Part shown: positions 11,274-19,100 of the stretch, in pieces
Layout of the letters: every line of letters starts with the position of its first letter
Position numbering within the stretch: the first letter of the stretch is position 1
Assembly: GCA_013200995.1 (NCBI GenBank)
Contig: CP053688.1
Span: 2,852,001-2,916,000 of the forward strand
From: Arthrobacter citreus
GTDB taxonomy: Bacteria; Bacillota; Bacilli; Bacillales; Bacillaceae_G
DNA length: 64,000 nt
Direction of reading: 5' to 3'
The notes under the pieces: generated by a model
Told to the model about the DNA's origin: nothing
The model's database searches: none
What the model saw: only the letters and a program-made list of their open reading frames with translations
Translations under genes and position numbers: made by a program

Positions 11274-11301
11274 AGAGATAAGAAAACTTATTCTTATCTC
11301 T
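11274..11301 (-). promoter_or_regulatory. Leader hairpin upstream of glpK
   Basis: A perfect 11-bp inverted repeat (AGAGATAAGAA / TTCTTATCTCT, 6-nt loop) about 190 bp before glpK, followed on the minus strand by TTGATTTTAAA. It could be a leader terminator of the GlpP-antitermination kind known for Bacillus glp genes. The short T tract makes that uncertain. The rest of 11101-11511 holds no gene. Confidence 0.4.
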
Positions 11302-11353
11302 ATAACAATTATTCGGCATTATTAACAAGAAACCCTCGTAATGCTTTGCAAAG

Positions 11354-11390
11354 TAAAAAACGACCCATCAAAAATAAAGGTCGCTTTTTC
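11354..11390. terminator. Terminator downstream of the two-component operon
   Basis: CGACC (11361-11365) pairs with GGTCG (11379-11383), flanked by A and T runs on both sides. It is best placed to end minus-strand transcripts from the sensor kinase. Confidence 0.6.
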
Positions 11391-11511
11391 GTCTTATTAC
11401 GAGAAGTTTAATGTTCTTCTAATAATTTGTAGTTTATCGTTATTTCTTAGGAAATAATGTCGGAAACATCCTAAATAATGGGTAATATTCTTAGATTAAG
11501 AAACAAAATGA

Positions 11512-12744
11512 TTAACCTTTTAAAGATGAATGGACTGGCAATGTAATTTCAAAGCTAGTTCCTACATCTTTTTTACTTTGAACTTTAATTTTCCCACCGT
11601 GCTCTTCAACAATCCATTTTGCGATTGATAATCCTAGTCCAATTCCATTTTTAGATGTACGAGATGCGTCTTCTTGGAAGAACCGATCAAATATTCGAGG
11701 AAGATTTTCCTCGTTTATTCCAACGCCACTATCTATAACTTTTATTATAAAATGATTTTTCACTTGTTCACAGCTAATTTCAATCGTGTCATTCTCATTT
11801 GTAAACTTCATTGCATTATCGATTAAAATTACTAGTAACTGATGAAGTCTTTCCTGATCACCAAAATGAAAATACGTTCCTTTAATTGTCAACAATAGTT
11901 CTTTATTTTGAATTGATATAATCTCAGTGAAATGGGAAGTTACTTCTTCTAACAATTCGTTTAAAGAAAATACTTTTTTATTTAGTTGTATTTGTCCCGA
12001 GTCCGATCTAGCTAAAGTTAATAAACTTGCAACTAGTTTAGATAGTCGCCTATTTTCTTTTAACATGATTGAAAAATCTTGTGCTTTTTCCTCAATTGTA
12101 GCACTAGGTTCTCTAAGTAATAATTCCAAACGTGACTGAATGACTGTTAAAGGTGTCCGTATTTCATGGGAAGCGTCAGAAACGAATTCCTGTTGCTTCT
12201 GCCAAGCATTTGTAATCGGTATAAGTGCACGTCCAGCCAAAATATATCCGGCTACAACTGCCAATGCACTTCCTAATACCCAGCCAACAATTAATATGAT
12301 GAGCAATGTATCTACTAAATCCTTTTCCGAATCTATATTCCTTAATATTTGTAGTGTAATTTTCCCGCGATTTGTCTCACCTTGAATTGAAATCGTACGA
12401 TAATTCATATCACCAATTTTATCATTGTATATTTCATTTATTATTTTAGGATATTTTAATTCATCTTGTAACTCTATTGCATTGATACCTGGCATCGGAT
12501 TTACTACTTTTTTATTTTCATCCCACATAATCATTAATACACGGGGATCCCGATTAGAAATTGGTAAACGATTTGGATTATCACTATTTTGAATCCGATT
12601 AATATTCCATAAAAGTGATTGATCAACCTCTTTATATAAACGATTATTTGTGTATGAATAAATAATTAAAGAAAGGATTCCAATTAGTAAAATAAATACT
12701 ACCGAATTTATTATCGTTAATCGAATTTTAGTTTTCTTAAACAT
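11512..12744 (-). CDS. Sensor histidine kinase (OmpR-partner class)
   Basis: 410 residues. Membrane segment at about 11-30, extracytoplasmic region of about 115 residues, second membrane segment at about 145-170, then a dimerisation/phosphoacceptor helix with SDASHEIRTPLTVIQ (His193) and an ATPase domain with N box (LLVILIDNAMKFT), G1 (KVIDSGVGI), F box (RIFDRFFQED) and G2 (GIGLGLSIAKWIV). It autophosphorylates and passes phosphate to the regulator encoded 8 bp upstream. The sensor domain shows no motif that I recognise, so the signal is unknown. The architecture resembles CiaH/ArlS-like kinases. Confidence 0.93.
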   Translation of the reverse strand: MFKKTKIRLTIINSVVFILLIGILSLIIYSYTNNRLYKEVDQSLLWNINRIQNSDNPNRLPISNRDPRVLMIMWDENKKVVNPMPGINAIELQDELKYPKIINEIYNDKIGDMNYRTISIQGETNRGKITLQILRNIDSEKDLVDTLLIILIVGWVLGSALAVVAGYILAGRALIPITNAWQKQQEFVSDASHEIRTPLTVIQSRLELLLREPSATIEEKAQDFSIMLKENRRLSKLVASLLTLARSDSGQIQLNKKVFSLNELLEEVTSHFTEIISIQNKELLLTIKGTYFHFGDQERLHQLLVILIDNAMKFTNENDTIEISCEQVKNHFIIKVIDSGVGINEENLPRIFDRFFQEDASRTSKNGIGLGLSIAKWIVEEHGGKIKVQSKKDVGTSFEITLPVHSSLKG

Positions 12745-12752
12745 TTCTTCAC

Positions 12753-13424
12753 CTAGTCATCTTTCATAATATATCCGATTCCTCTGACAGTTTTTATTAT
12801 ACTACCATAATTAAAAGGCTCTAGTTTTTTTCGAAGTTGGTGAACATATACTTCGACAATGGCAACCGTTGTATCCGAATCAAATCCCCAAACTCGATCA
12901 AAAATTTGTTCTTTCATTAAAATTTTCCCTTGATTTTGAATGAAGTATTCTAAAAGCTCATATTGTTTAATTGTTAAATGGATTGTTTCATTATTTACTT
13001 TGACTGGATGTTCTTTTCCTTTTAAAATAATACCTTGATATTTTAATGAACTATCAATTGTTAGTTTACCACTTCTTCTAAGTAGTGCATAAATTCTCGC
13101 TAGTAACTCCGGTCCTTGAAATGGTTTGACTAAATAATCATCAGCACCTAAGTTCAATCCCTCAACACGATCCTCTAATGAATCTTTTGCTGTCAAAAAT
13201 AGTACTGGTGTATGAATCCCTTCTTTTCTCAAATCCTTTACGATTTCAAATCCATTTTTTTCTGGTAACATTACATCTAATACAATAACATCATATATGT
13301 TTTGCATAGCCATGAAGAAGCCTTCTTCTCCTTCTAATGCCTTATCTACTTTAAAATCATTTGATAATAATTCAACGATTGAATTTAAAACTTCTTTATG
13401 ATCTTCTACAGCTAAAATTCTCAA
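12753..13424 (-). CDS. OmpR/PhoB-family response regulator
   Basis: A receiver domain (ILAVEDHKEVL, phosphoacceptor Asp in VIVLDVMLPEKNGFE, switch Thr/Lys in FLTAKDS and YLVKPF) is joined to a winged-helix DNA-binding domain (IHLTIKQYELLEYFIQNQGK, VWGFDSDTTVAIVEVYVHQLRKKL, IKTVRGIGYIM). I prefer the TTG at 13424 because GGAGG sits 7 bp before it and the product then starts MRILAVEDH; an ATG at 13439 is the longer alternative. It forms an operon with the kinase. The target genes are unknown; the small membrane protein upstream is a candidate. Confidence 0.93.
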   Translation of the reverse strand: MRILAVEDHKEVLNSIVELLSNDFKVDKALEGEEGFFMAMQNIYDVIVLDVMLPEKNGFEIVKDLRKEGIHTPVLFLTAKDSLEDRVEGLNLGADDYLVKPFQGPELLARIYALLRRSGKLTIDSSLKYQGIILKGKEHPVKVNNETIHLTIKQYELLEYFIQNQGKILMKEQIFDRVWGFDSDTTVAIVEVYVHQLRKKLEPFNYGSIIKTVRGIGYIMKDD

Positions 13425-13444
13425 AAACTTTACCTCCATTAGAC

Positions 13445-13478
13445 TAAAAAAGAAGCGTCCTTAAACAATAGCAACGCT
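13445..13478 (-). terminator. Weak hairpin with T run before the response regulator
   Basis: AGCGT/ACGCT stem (13454-13478) followed by eight T's broken by one C on the minus strand. It lies only about 20 bp before the regulator start, so it may end transcripts of the upstream gene or act as an attenuator. The stem is short. Confidence 0.35.
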
Positions 13479-13821
13479 CCCTTTAAATTATTCAAAATCG
13501 CAAAGCTTGAATTGTTCTCATTTGGGGATTTGTCCAGTCAACTTCTATCATATCACCAAATGTACTTAGTACGATTATTTCTATTAAAAATTTAAAACTT
13601 ACTATTTAGTAAAAATCGATTGTTTCTCTTACATAAATTTTCATAATTCCAATGACTGATATAAATGCTGCATCCATTTGTAAAGCGATTTCTACTTACA
13701 TGTAAATTAACCCAATTAAAATTCCGTTATCACATGTGATTTGTAAGCTTGTTTAGTTCTTATCATGAAGTTTTTCCAAAATAGCAAAAACTTTCCACTC
13801 TTTTTTTTGTATAAATTCTTA
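13479..13821. other. Gene-poor interval with a possible coding remnant
   Basis: There is no full gene here. On the minus strand a short frame (13551 to 13492) reads MIEVDWTNPQMRTIQALRF then stop, and it stays open upstream for about 15 more codons without a start or a ribosome binding site. The composition looks protein-like, so this may be the end of a decayed gene. I do not recognise it. Confidence 0.25.
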
Positions 13822-14091
13822 TTAATTGCTGCTACCAGATGCTGGTGGTTGTTGATTAAAATAGCCTCCGCCACCATTTTGTTGAAAGCCTCCTCCATTT
13901 CGGAAACCTCTCATCATTTCAGTACGGCTATTATTTTTATAACTTAAATAACCAACTCCGATTAAAGTAAAAACACCAATTACCAAATTTACTATTAGTA
14001 AAATTGAAATAACTTTAGGAGAAAATGAACGATTATTTTTCAAATTGGCTTTTTGATTTTTTTCTACTAAATTTGATTCTAAATTTTCCAT
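13822..14091 (-). CDS. Small single-pass membrane protein with glycine-rich tail, function unknown
   Basis: About 89 residues from ATG 14091 (a GTG at 14103 overlaps the AAGGAG site and is less likely). An Asn/Lys-rich N-terminus is followed by one membrane segment (VISILLIVNLVIGVFTLIGV), then a short basic stretch and a Gly/Gln/Asn-rich tail (GGGFQQNGGGGYFNQQ) ending PPASGSSN. With the basic residues after the segment the topology is uncertain. It lies upstream of the two-component genes on the same strand, separated by about 400 bp. It could be a signalling accessory or a target; nothing in the sequence decides this. Confidence 0.6.
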   Translation of the reverse strand: MENLESNLVEKNQKANLKNNRSFSPKVISILLIVNLVIGVFTLIGVGYLSYKNNSRTEMMRGFRNGGGFQQNGGGGYFNQQPPASGSSN

Positions 14092-14234
14092 ATTGATCCC
14101 CACTCCTTAGAATTGAATAAGAGAATTATGCAATAGAATCCTTAATTTTTTCTTAATAAAATTACTAATATTTCGAATCTATCCTTTGCAAATAAACTCA
14201 AATATATGTTCTTTCTAGAATGGAAAGTCAATAT

Positions 14235-14282
14235 AAAAAAGGTGCCTACTAGCTAGATTGCTAATAGACACCAAAAATTTTA
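14235..14282 (-). terminator. Terminator after the 124-residue unknown gene
   Basis: GGTGCCTACTAGC and GCTAATAGACACC form an interrupted stem at 14241-14272, with A/T runs on both sides. It can serve minus-strand transcripts. Confidence 0.65.
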
Positions 14283-14353
14283 TAAATTAGTCCAAAAAAA
14301 TAAATTAAAATATAGTTTTTTCATATGAATTTAAAAAATAGTAGAACAAATGC

Positions 14354-14728
14354 TTAGGCTAATTTTACCTTTCGAACTACTTGAATTTTGACATGTTTAG
14401 GAATATCTCCCTTAATCGTCACCTCACCATTCGATAAAGCGATTTTTGCTCCCCATCCATTTTTAAACTTTTTAATTTTTACTCGAAGTAATCTTATTTC
14501 CACCTGACCTAATCCTGATTTGTTTTTTACTTCTAATTCTGGTGTTTTCGCATTACCAATATTATGTAGAAGTAGTTTTACTCTAATCAGAGGTTCTTCA
14601 GCGCTTTTTACGATAACGTATGCGTTGCCTTGTTCATCCTCTTTAAATTGGTCGTAAGTTACTGAAAAACCTTTTGTACTTAAGTAAATTTCTCCATCAT
14701 CATTTACTTTGTAAACTGGTGAAAACAT
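14354..14728 (-). CDS. Conserved-looking protein of unknown function, 124 residues
   Basis: Starts with ATG preceded by AAGGAG at good distance. The product (MFSPVYKVNDDGEIYLSTKG...) has no signal peptide or membrane segment. It is rich in alternating hydrophobic/charged stretches (VKLLLHNIGN, VEIRLLRVKIKKFKNGWGAKIAL, VKIQVVRKVKLA) suggesting an all-beta fold. It has a strong terminator and is monocistronic. A structured repeat lies 40-160 bp upstream of the start. I do not recognise a family. Confidence 0.7.
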   Translation of the reverse strand: MFSPVYKVNDDGEIYLSTKGFSVTYDQFKEDEQGNAYVIVKSAEEPLIRVKLLLHNIGNAKTPELEVKNKSGLGQVEIRLLRVKIKKFKNGWGAKIALSNGEVTIKGDIPKHVKIQVVRKVKLA

Positions 14729-14763
14729 ATGTCACTTCTCCTTGCCGTATATTGTTCATATGT

Positions 14764-14888
14764 AAATAAAGAAAATTTGCCAATTGGCCAGTCTTAGGGC
14801 GATGTGAGGGCCGTAGGCGTAGTTGCACTATTACTTTAATTTCTAGAACTGGTTACTACGCAGAGTACTCGTCATCGCTCGCCAATTA
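14764..14888 (-). repeat. Structured dispersed repeat, copy A
   Basis: About 120 bp that resembles 58209-58325 in the same orientation (shared blocks ATAAAGAAAA, GTAGTTGCACT, CTAGAA/CTAAAA, CGTCA/TTCACCG and GCCAATT). Read on the minus strand it folds with three nested stems: AATTGGC/GCCAATT, GCGATG/CATCGC and GCGTAGT/ACTACGC, enclosing the conserved loop sequence ending GTGCAACTAC. It lies immediately upstream of the 124-residue gene. Confidence 0.7.
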
Positions 14889-14891
14889 AAA

Positions 14892-14959
14892 ACTAAAGTT
14901 AAATAAAAAATTGACGATGAAATAATTGAGATTATTTTTACGTCAATTCTAACTTTAGT
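14892..14959. repeat. Long hairpin (nested inverted repeat)
   Basis: Outer arms ACTAAAGTTA/TAACTTTAGT and inner arms AATTGACG/CGTCAATT are perfect and enclose an AT-rich loop of 24 nt. It abuts structured repeat copy A. There is no gene upstream that would need a terminator here. The rest of 14960-15281 is AT-rich and I see no other feature in it. Confidence 0.6.
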
Positions 14960-15281
14960 ATGGCTTAACCATAAAAAAATGTTCTTTCCAATATTTAATA
15001 TGTTTAAATTAGACTTTTATTACAATCAGACAGATTATTCTAGTTTATTAAAAATTAATATAAAATGCAATTTTAAAACTCTAAAATTAATAGCTAATTT
15101 TTGGAAATCCCCTTTTAAAATAATCCCATTTTTTTACATAAAAACTTGAAACCAAAACATAGAATTCACCGTATAAATATGCTATTGTTCTAATGAATTA
15201 TTCAAAAATTTGAAATCGAGTGTTTTATTTTCATTTTGTACTAAATTAAGAAATATCAAAAAAAGGAAGAAGGAAAGTAAG

Positions 15282-16532
15282 TTGATTTACAGTAAACAAG
15301 ACGTACTACACAATGAATACCAGAGTATTAAAAATGGTGCCGCTTCTACAATTGCCATAAGCTTATCAAACAATTACTTTATTTTGTTTGCAATCGCAAT
15401 TTTAGGTGCTACAAATTATCAAGTAGGTTTAATTTCTTCCTTACCTTCAATTGTCGGTATGGCCGCAATGCTCCCCGCTGCTTTTATGGTGAACAAGTTA
15501 GAGGAAAAAAGAAAATTCACGGCTTATTCAATTTTTTTCACTCGATTCTTTCTATTAATAATGGTTTTTCTACCATTTATTAAATCAGATCATATCTCAT
15601 GGTTTTTCGTTATATTAATCGCACTAATGAATTTCCCTGGAACCTTTTTAAATTTAAGCTGGCAAGCTTTTATTGGAGACTTAATTCCAGCAGATCGTCG
15701 GAACACTTTTTTTGGTAATCGTAATAGGATTCTTACCTTTACAGGAATGGTTGTAACACTTGTAGCTGGATTTTGTATGAAATCGATAAGTTCCAAAAGC
15801 GCTATCCCTTATCAATTACTTTTTTTATTTGCATTTATATTTGGAATGATTGAGTTCTACTATATTTTGAAGCATAAAGAGGAGAAGCAAACAATTGAAA
15901 CTTCTACTCATTACTCTCCATTTTCAAAACATCTTTTTCAGTATAAACCGTATATAACCTTTTTAGTTTGTGCACTTTTTTTTAACTTCGCATGGCAAAT
16001 GGCTTGGTCTTTATTTTCGATTTATCAAATAAGATATGCCCATGCTACTGCTTTTTGGATTAGTTTATTTACTGTAAGCAACCAACTTTCTCAAATCGTC
16101 AGCTTCCGTTGGTGGGCAAAGATGGCGAATCGATATAGTAATACTCAATTATTAATTTGGATTTCAATAGGAATGGCTTCTGCACCTATTTTAAATATTT
16201 TATCTACTAATTATATTTACTTATTTTTTGTAAACTTTACATCAGGCTTTTTTGTATCTGGAACTGTTTTAATTTTATTTAATAGCTTATTAGAATCAAC
16301 AGAAGAAGAACATCGCACTTCTTATATTGCTAATTATAATTTCTTACTATCAATTATAGCCTTTATCGCCCCACAAGTCGGCGTATTTTTGCTTGAATCA
16401 TTCAGTATGAATACTGCAATGATCATGTCAACGATCTTCAGAGGCTTATCTGGAGTTTTATTTGGTGTAATGGCATATAAAATGTCTCATTCAAATCAAT
16501 TAGATTACAAGCGTGATAAAATCTCATTTTAA
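15282..16532 (+). CDS. Major facilitator superfamily transporter
   Basis: A polytopic membrane protein of about 416 residues. I prefer the TTG at 15282, preceded by AAGAAGGAAAG; a TTG at 15210 lacks a ribosome binding site. Around eleven to twelve membrane segments are visible (NYFILFAIAILGATNYQVGLI, FFTRFFLLIMVFLPFI, WFFVILIALMNFPGTF, ILTFTGMVVTLVAGFCM, YITFLVCALFFNFAWQMAW, LFFVNFTSGFFVSGTVLIL, FLLSIIAFIAPQVGVFLL). A VNKLEEKRK cytoplasmic loop resembles MFS motif A in degenerate form. Substrate unknown; a drug or metabolite exporter is plausible. Monocistronic. Confidence 0.85.
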   Translation: MIYSKQDVLHNEYQSIKNGAASTIAISLSNNYFILFAIAILGATNYQVGLISSLPSIVGMAAMLPAAFMVNKLEEKRKFTAYSIFFTRFFLLIMVFLPFIKSDHISWFFVILIALMNFPGTFLNLSWQAFIGDLIPADRRNTFFGNRNRILTFTGMVVTLVAGFCMKSISSKSAIPYQLLFLFAFIFGMIEFYYILKHKEEKQTIETSTHYSPFSKHLFQYKPYITFLVCALFFNFAWQMAWSLFSIYQIRYAHATAFWISLFTVSNQLSQIVSFRWWAKMANRYSNTQLLIWISIGMASAPILNILSTNYIYLFFVNFTSGFFVSGTVLILFNSLLESTEEEHRTSYIANYNFLLSIIAFIAPQVGVFLLESFSMNTAMIMSTIFRGLSGVLFGVMAYKMSHSNQLDYKRDKISF

Positions 16533-16555
16533 GACGTTCAGGTAAGAAGGACCAA

Positions 16556-16600
16556 GGAAAACAAAGTTAAAATCATAATTTTAACTTTGTTTTCCTGTCC
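16556..16600 (+). terminator. Hairpin terminator after the MFS gene
   Basis: A perfect 18-bp stem (GGAAAACAAAGTTAAAAT and its complement) with a 4-nt CATA loop. The T tract is weak. Confidence 0.7.
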
Positions 16601-16712
16601 TTTCTATTCATGTCCAACAATATTCCTATCGTTACCTTTAGGTTTATAATTATGTATTGGATTAGAAAGTCTTTATTTAGAATTCAGCAAGATACTATTC
16701 AAAATAATGCAC

Positions 16713-16738
16713 AAAAAAAAGAGCCCGTTTTGGACTCT
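16713..16738 (-). terminator. Terminator of the heme-uptake operon
   Basis: On the minus strand AGAGTCC pairs with GGGCTCT (one G-T pair) around a 5-nt loop and is followed by eight T, immediately after the isdG stop codon. Confidence 0.8.
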
Positions 16739-16740
16739 GA

Positions 16741-17076
16741 TTAATTATATTCTTCTGGTAAATGCTCAACTTGAATTTCATAGCAAGTCAGCTGTGAGCC
16801 TAACATAATGCTATTCTCTTTAGAAGCCTGTTGCTCAGTGCGTTTTGCATGGGCTCCACGGAATGAATCAGAATTTACCCAGTTATGAAAGTTCTCCATT
16901 GACTCCCATGTTGTACATACTCTAATTTCATCATATTCCTTTACATCCATTGTTTTTAAAACTTGCATTCTAACAAAACCTGGAAATTTATGTATCCCTT
17001 TAGAAACTCTAAATCGTTCAATTACTTCGTCAGCATGACCTTTTACAACTTTAATTGTATTCGTTGTCATAATCAT
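16741..17076 (-). CDS. isdG: IsdG-type heme-degrading monooxygenase
   Basis: 111 residues, a ferredoxin-like ABM-fold protein. The catalytic triad of staphylococcal IsdG (Asn7, Trp67, His77) is matched in register by Asn6, Trp66 and His76 here, within TTNTIKVVKG, NFHNWVNS and FRGAHAKR. It opens heme and releases iron in the cytoplasm. AGGAGG lies 8 bp before the ATG. It is the last gene of a binding protein-permease-ATPase-isdG operon, 76 bp after the ATPase, and a Fur box lies ahead of the operon. The context and the intact triad make heme the likely cargo of the importer. Confidence 0.93.
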   Translation of the reverse strand: MIMTTNTIKVVKGHADEVIERFRVSKGIHKFPGFVRMQVLKTMDVKEYDEIRVCTTWESMENFHNWVNSDSFRGAHAKRTEQQASKENSIMLGSQLTCYEIQVEHLPEEYN

Positions 17077-17152
17077 TTTAAATACCTCCTATTTTCATCT
17101 GAACGCGGTGCAAGTTGACTTCCACACACCAAAAGATAATTTCTTTTTTCGC

Positions 17153-17965
17153 TCAGCTTTTTACAAAACGTACTTTCTCATATTCATTCGTCTTACTTAT
17201 ATTTCTTTTTGGTGTAAAAAACGGTCGGTTACCGTTACTGTATATTTCTACATCTATTTCAAATATGTCATGAAACATTTGTTTACAAATAACACTTTCC
17301 GAATTTCCATCGTATTTGATTTGCCCATTTTTCATTACTATTAACCGATCGCTATAACTAGCAGCTTGGTTAATATCATGAAGAACCATTATAACTGTCA
17401 TACCAAATCGATCATTTAGCATTTGAACTAATTCCATAACTTCCAATTGATGAGCAATATCTAAAAAAGTTGTTGGTTCATCTAATAAAAGTACACTTGG
17501 GCGTTGTGCTATTGCCATTGCAATCCAGGCTCTTTGTCTTTCTCCACCAGAGAGTGATTGTAAAAATCGAAACTCAAATGACTGTAAGTTGGTAACTTCT
17601 AGCGCCCAATCGATGATTTTTTCGTCTTCATCATCTAACTTTTGAAACCAGCCTTTATGTGGATTTCTGCCAAAGGAAACAAGTTCTCTAATTGTTAGAT
17701 CAAGTTCACTGTTTTGAATTTGTGGAAGCATCGTTAATTTTTTTGCGATTGCCTGCCTACTTAGATTCTTTATTTCATTTCCATCTAATAATACAGCACC
17801 CTCATTAGGCTTTAAGAGATTTGAAATAATTCTTAGCATTGTCGACTTACCTGATCCATTTGGTCCAATTAGACTAACAATTTCTCCTTTAGTAATTTCC
17901 ACATTAATATCTTTTAGTGAAAAAGTTTCGGAATGTGCAAAAGAAATATCCTTAGTTAAAAGCAC
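17153..17965 (-). CDS. Iron/heme ABC transporter ATP-binding protein
   Basis: 270 residues with all ABC ATPase motifs: Walker A GPNGSGKST, Q loop (LPQIQN), signature LSGGERQR, Walker B VLLLDEPTTFLDI and the switch histidine in VLHDINQA. The sequence is closest in style to the FecE/FhuC group. The GTG start at 17965 has GGGGG upstream, and the gene overlaps the permease stop by 14 bp, indicating coupled translation. It powers the FecCD-type permease. The tail after residue 240 is divergent and basic. Confidence 0.95.
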   Translation of the reverse strand: MLLTKDISFAHSETFSLKDINVEITKGEIVSLIGPNGSGKSTMLRIISNLLKPNEGAVLLDGNEIKNLSRQAIAKKLTMLPQIQNSELDLTIRELVSFGRNPHKGWFQKLDDEDEKIIDWALEVTNLQSFEFRFLQSLSGGERQRAWIAMAIAQRPSVLLLDEPTTFLDIAHQLEVMELVQMLNDRFGMTVIMVLHDINQAASYSDRLIVMKNGQIKYDGNSESVICKQMFHDIFEIDVEIYSNGNRPFFTPKRNISKTNEYEKVRFVKS

Positions 17966-19019
17966 GAGTTTTTCCCCCTTTATTTAAAATGTATAGGAAG
18001 AACGGTCCACCTAAGAATGAAAGTAATACACCTACAGGCAATTCAATTGGGTCAAACCAGCTTCGTGCACTTGTGTCTGCAAGTACTAGAAATACTCCCC
18101 CACCTAATGCTGATAATGGTAAAACATATCGATAGTCATTTCCAACAATCATTCTCAAAATATGTGGAATAACAAGTCCTATAAAGCCGATTAATCCAGA
18201 CACACTTACCGCAACACCGGCTAAAAATGTACTAATTACGATTAAAAAGAATCTACTACGCTCTACATTATGACCAAGGATTTTTGCTACTTCATCACCT
18301 AAGTTAAGAATCTTAATATGTTTAATTGCAAAAAGCGATAAGACTAAAGCAGGTACCGCATAAATTGAAACGACCTTTGCTTGGTCCCAAGATGCTCCTG
18401 AAATCCCTCCAGCCATCCATGGCAAAACTGCTTGAACTCGGTCGCTAAATAATAACATTAATGCGCTCATCGCAGCTCCAATGACAGAATTTACAGCTAC
18501 TCCTACTAATATAATTCTTGAAGGAGATGACCCTTTTTGCCACGCTAAACTGTATATCAACATAGCTGTTACAAAACCACCTGAAAAAGCAGCGATTGGT
18601 AATAGCATGATGAATTGAGGGAGAACAATCATAATAATGACTGCCATTAATGCAGCTCCTGAAGATACACCGATTATTCCAGGATCTGCAAGCGGGTTTT
18701 TCATCACACCTTGCATGATTGTACCTGAAACTGCCAAACACATCCCAACTACTAATCCGACAATGATTCGTGGTAATCTTAACTCCCAAACAATTGTATG
18801 AAGCATCTCATCCTTTGAATTAAATAAACCTTCCCAAACTTCATGTAGACTAAGCTTAACGCTTCCAGTAATTGTTGAATAAAGTACAACCAGTACAATC
18901 GAAATTAATAAAAAGATTAGTGTTGTTACTCGTCTCTTTGTAAACGGATGTACCCTATTTTCTTTAATTGCTATTGGCTCACTCTGTTTTTCAACTACAT
19001 TAGATTGCCTCTCCATCAT
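17952..19019 (-). CDS. Iron/heme ABC transporter permease (FecCD family)
   Basis: About 355 residues from ATG 19019 (GGGGGAA upstream); the frame is open to 19079 but that extension has no good site. A cytoplasmic N-terminus is followed by roughly ten membrane helices with the family marks LRLPRIIVGLVVGMCLAVSGTIMQGVMKNPLADP split over two helices, GIIGVSSGAALMAV and ARSWFDPIELPVGVLLSFLGGPFFLYIL. It is homologous to FhuB/BtuC-type permeases and should form a homodimer with the ATPase. Confidence 0.94.
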   Translation of the reverse strand: MMERQSNVVEKQSEPIAIKENRVHPFTKRRVTTLIFLLISIVLVVLYSTITGSVKLSLHEVWEGLFNSKDEMLHTIVWELRLPRIIVGLVVGMCLAVSGTIMQGVMKNPLADPGIIGVSSGAALMAVIIMIVLPQFIMLLPIAAFSGGFVTAMLIYSLAWQKGSSPSRIILVGVAVNSVIGAAMSALMLLFSDRVQAVLPWMAGGISGASWDQAKVVSIYAVPALVLSLFAIKHIKILNLGDEVAKILGHNVERSRFFLIVISTFLAGVAVSVSGLIGFIGLVIPHILRMIVGNDYRYVLPLSALGGGVFLVLADTSARSWFDPIELPVGVLLSFLGGPFFLYILNKGGKTRAFN

Positions 19020-19100
19020 ATAGTTCCCCCGTATTTCATAAATAGAAAAAATATAAGGTGATATGATAATAGAATTCATATCACCTATTAATCGATTTAA

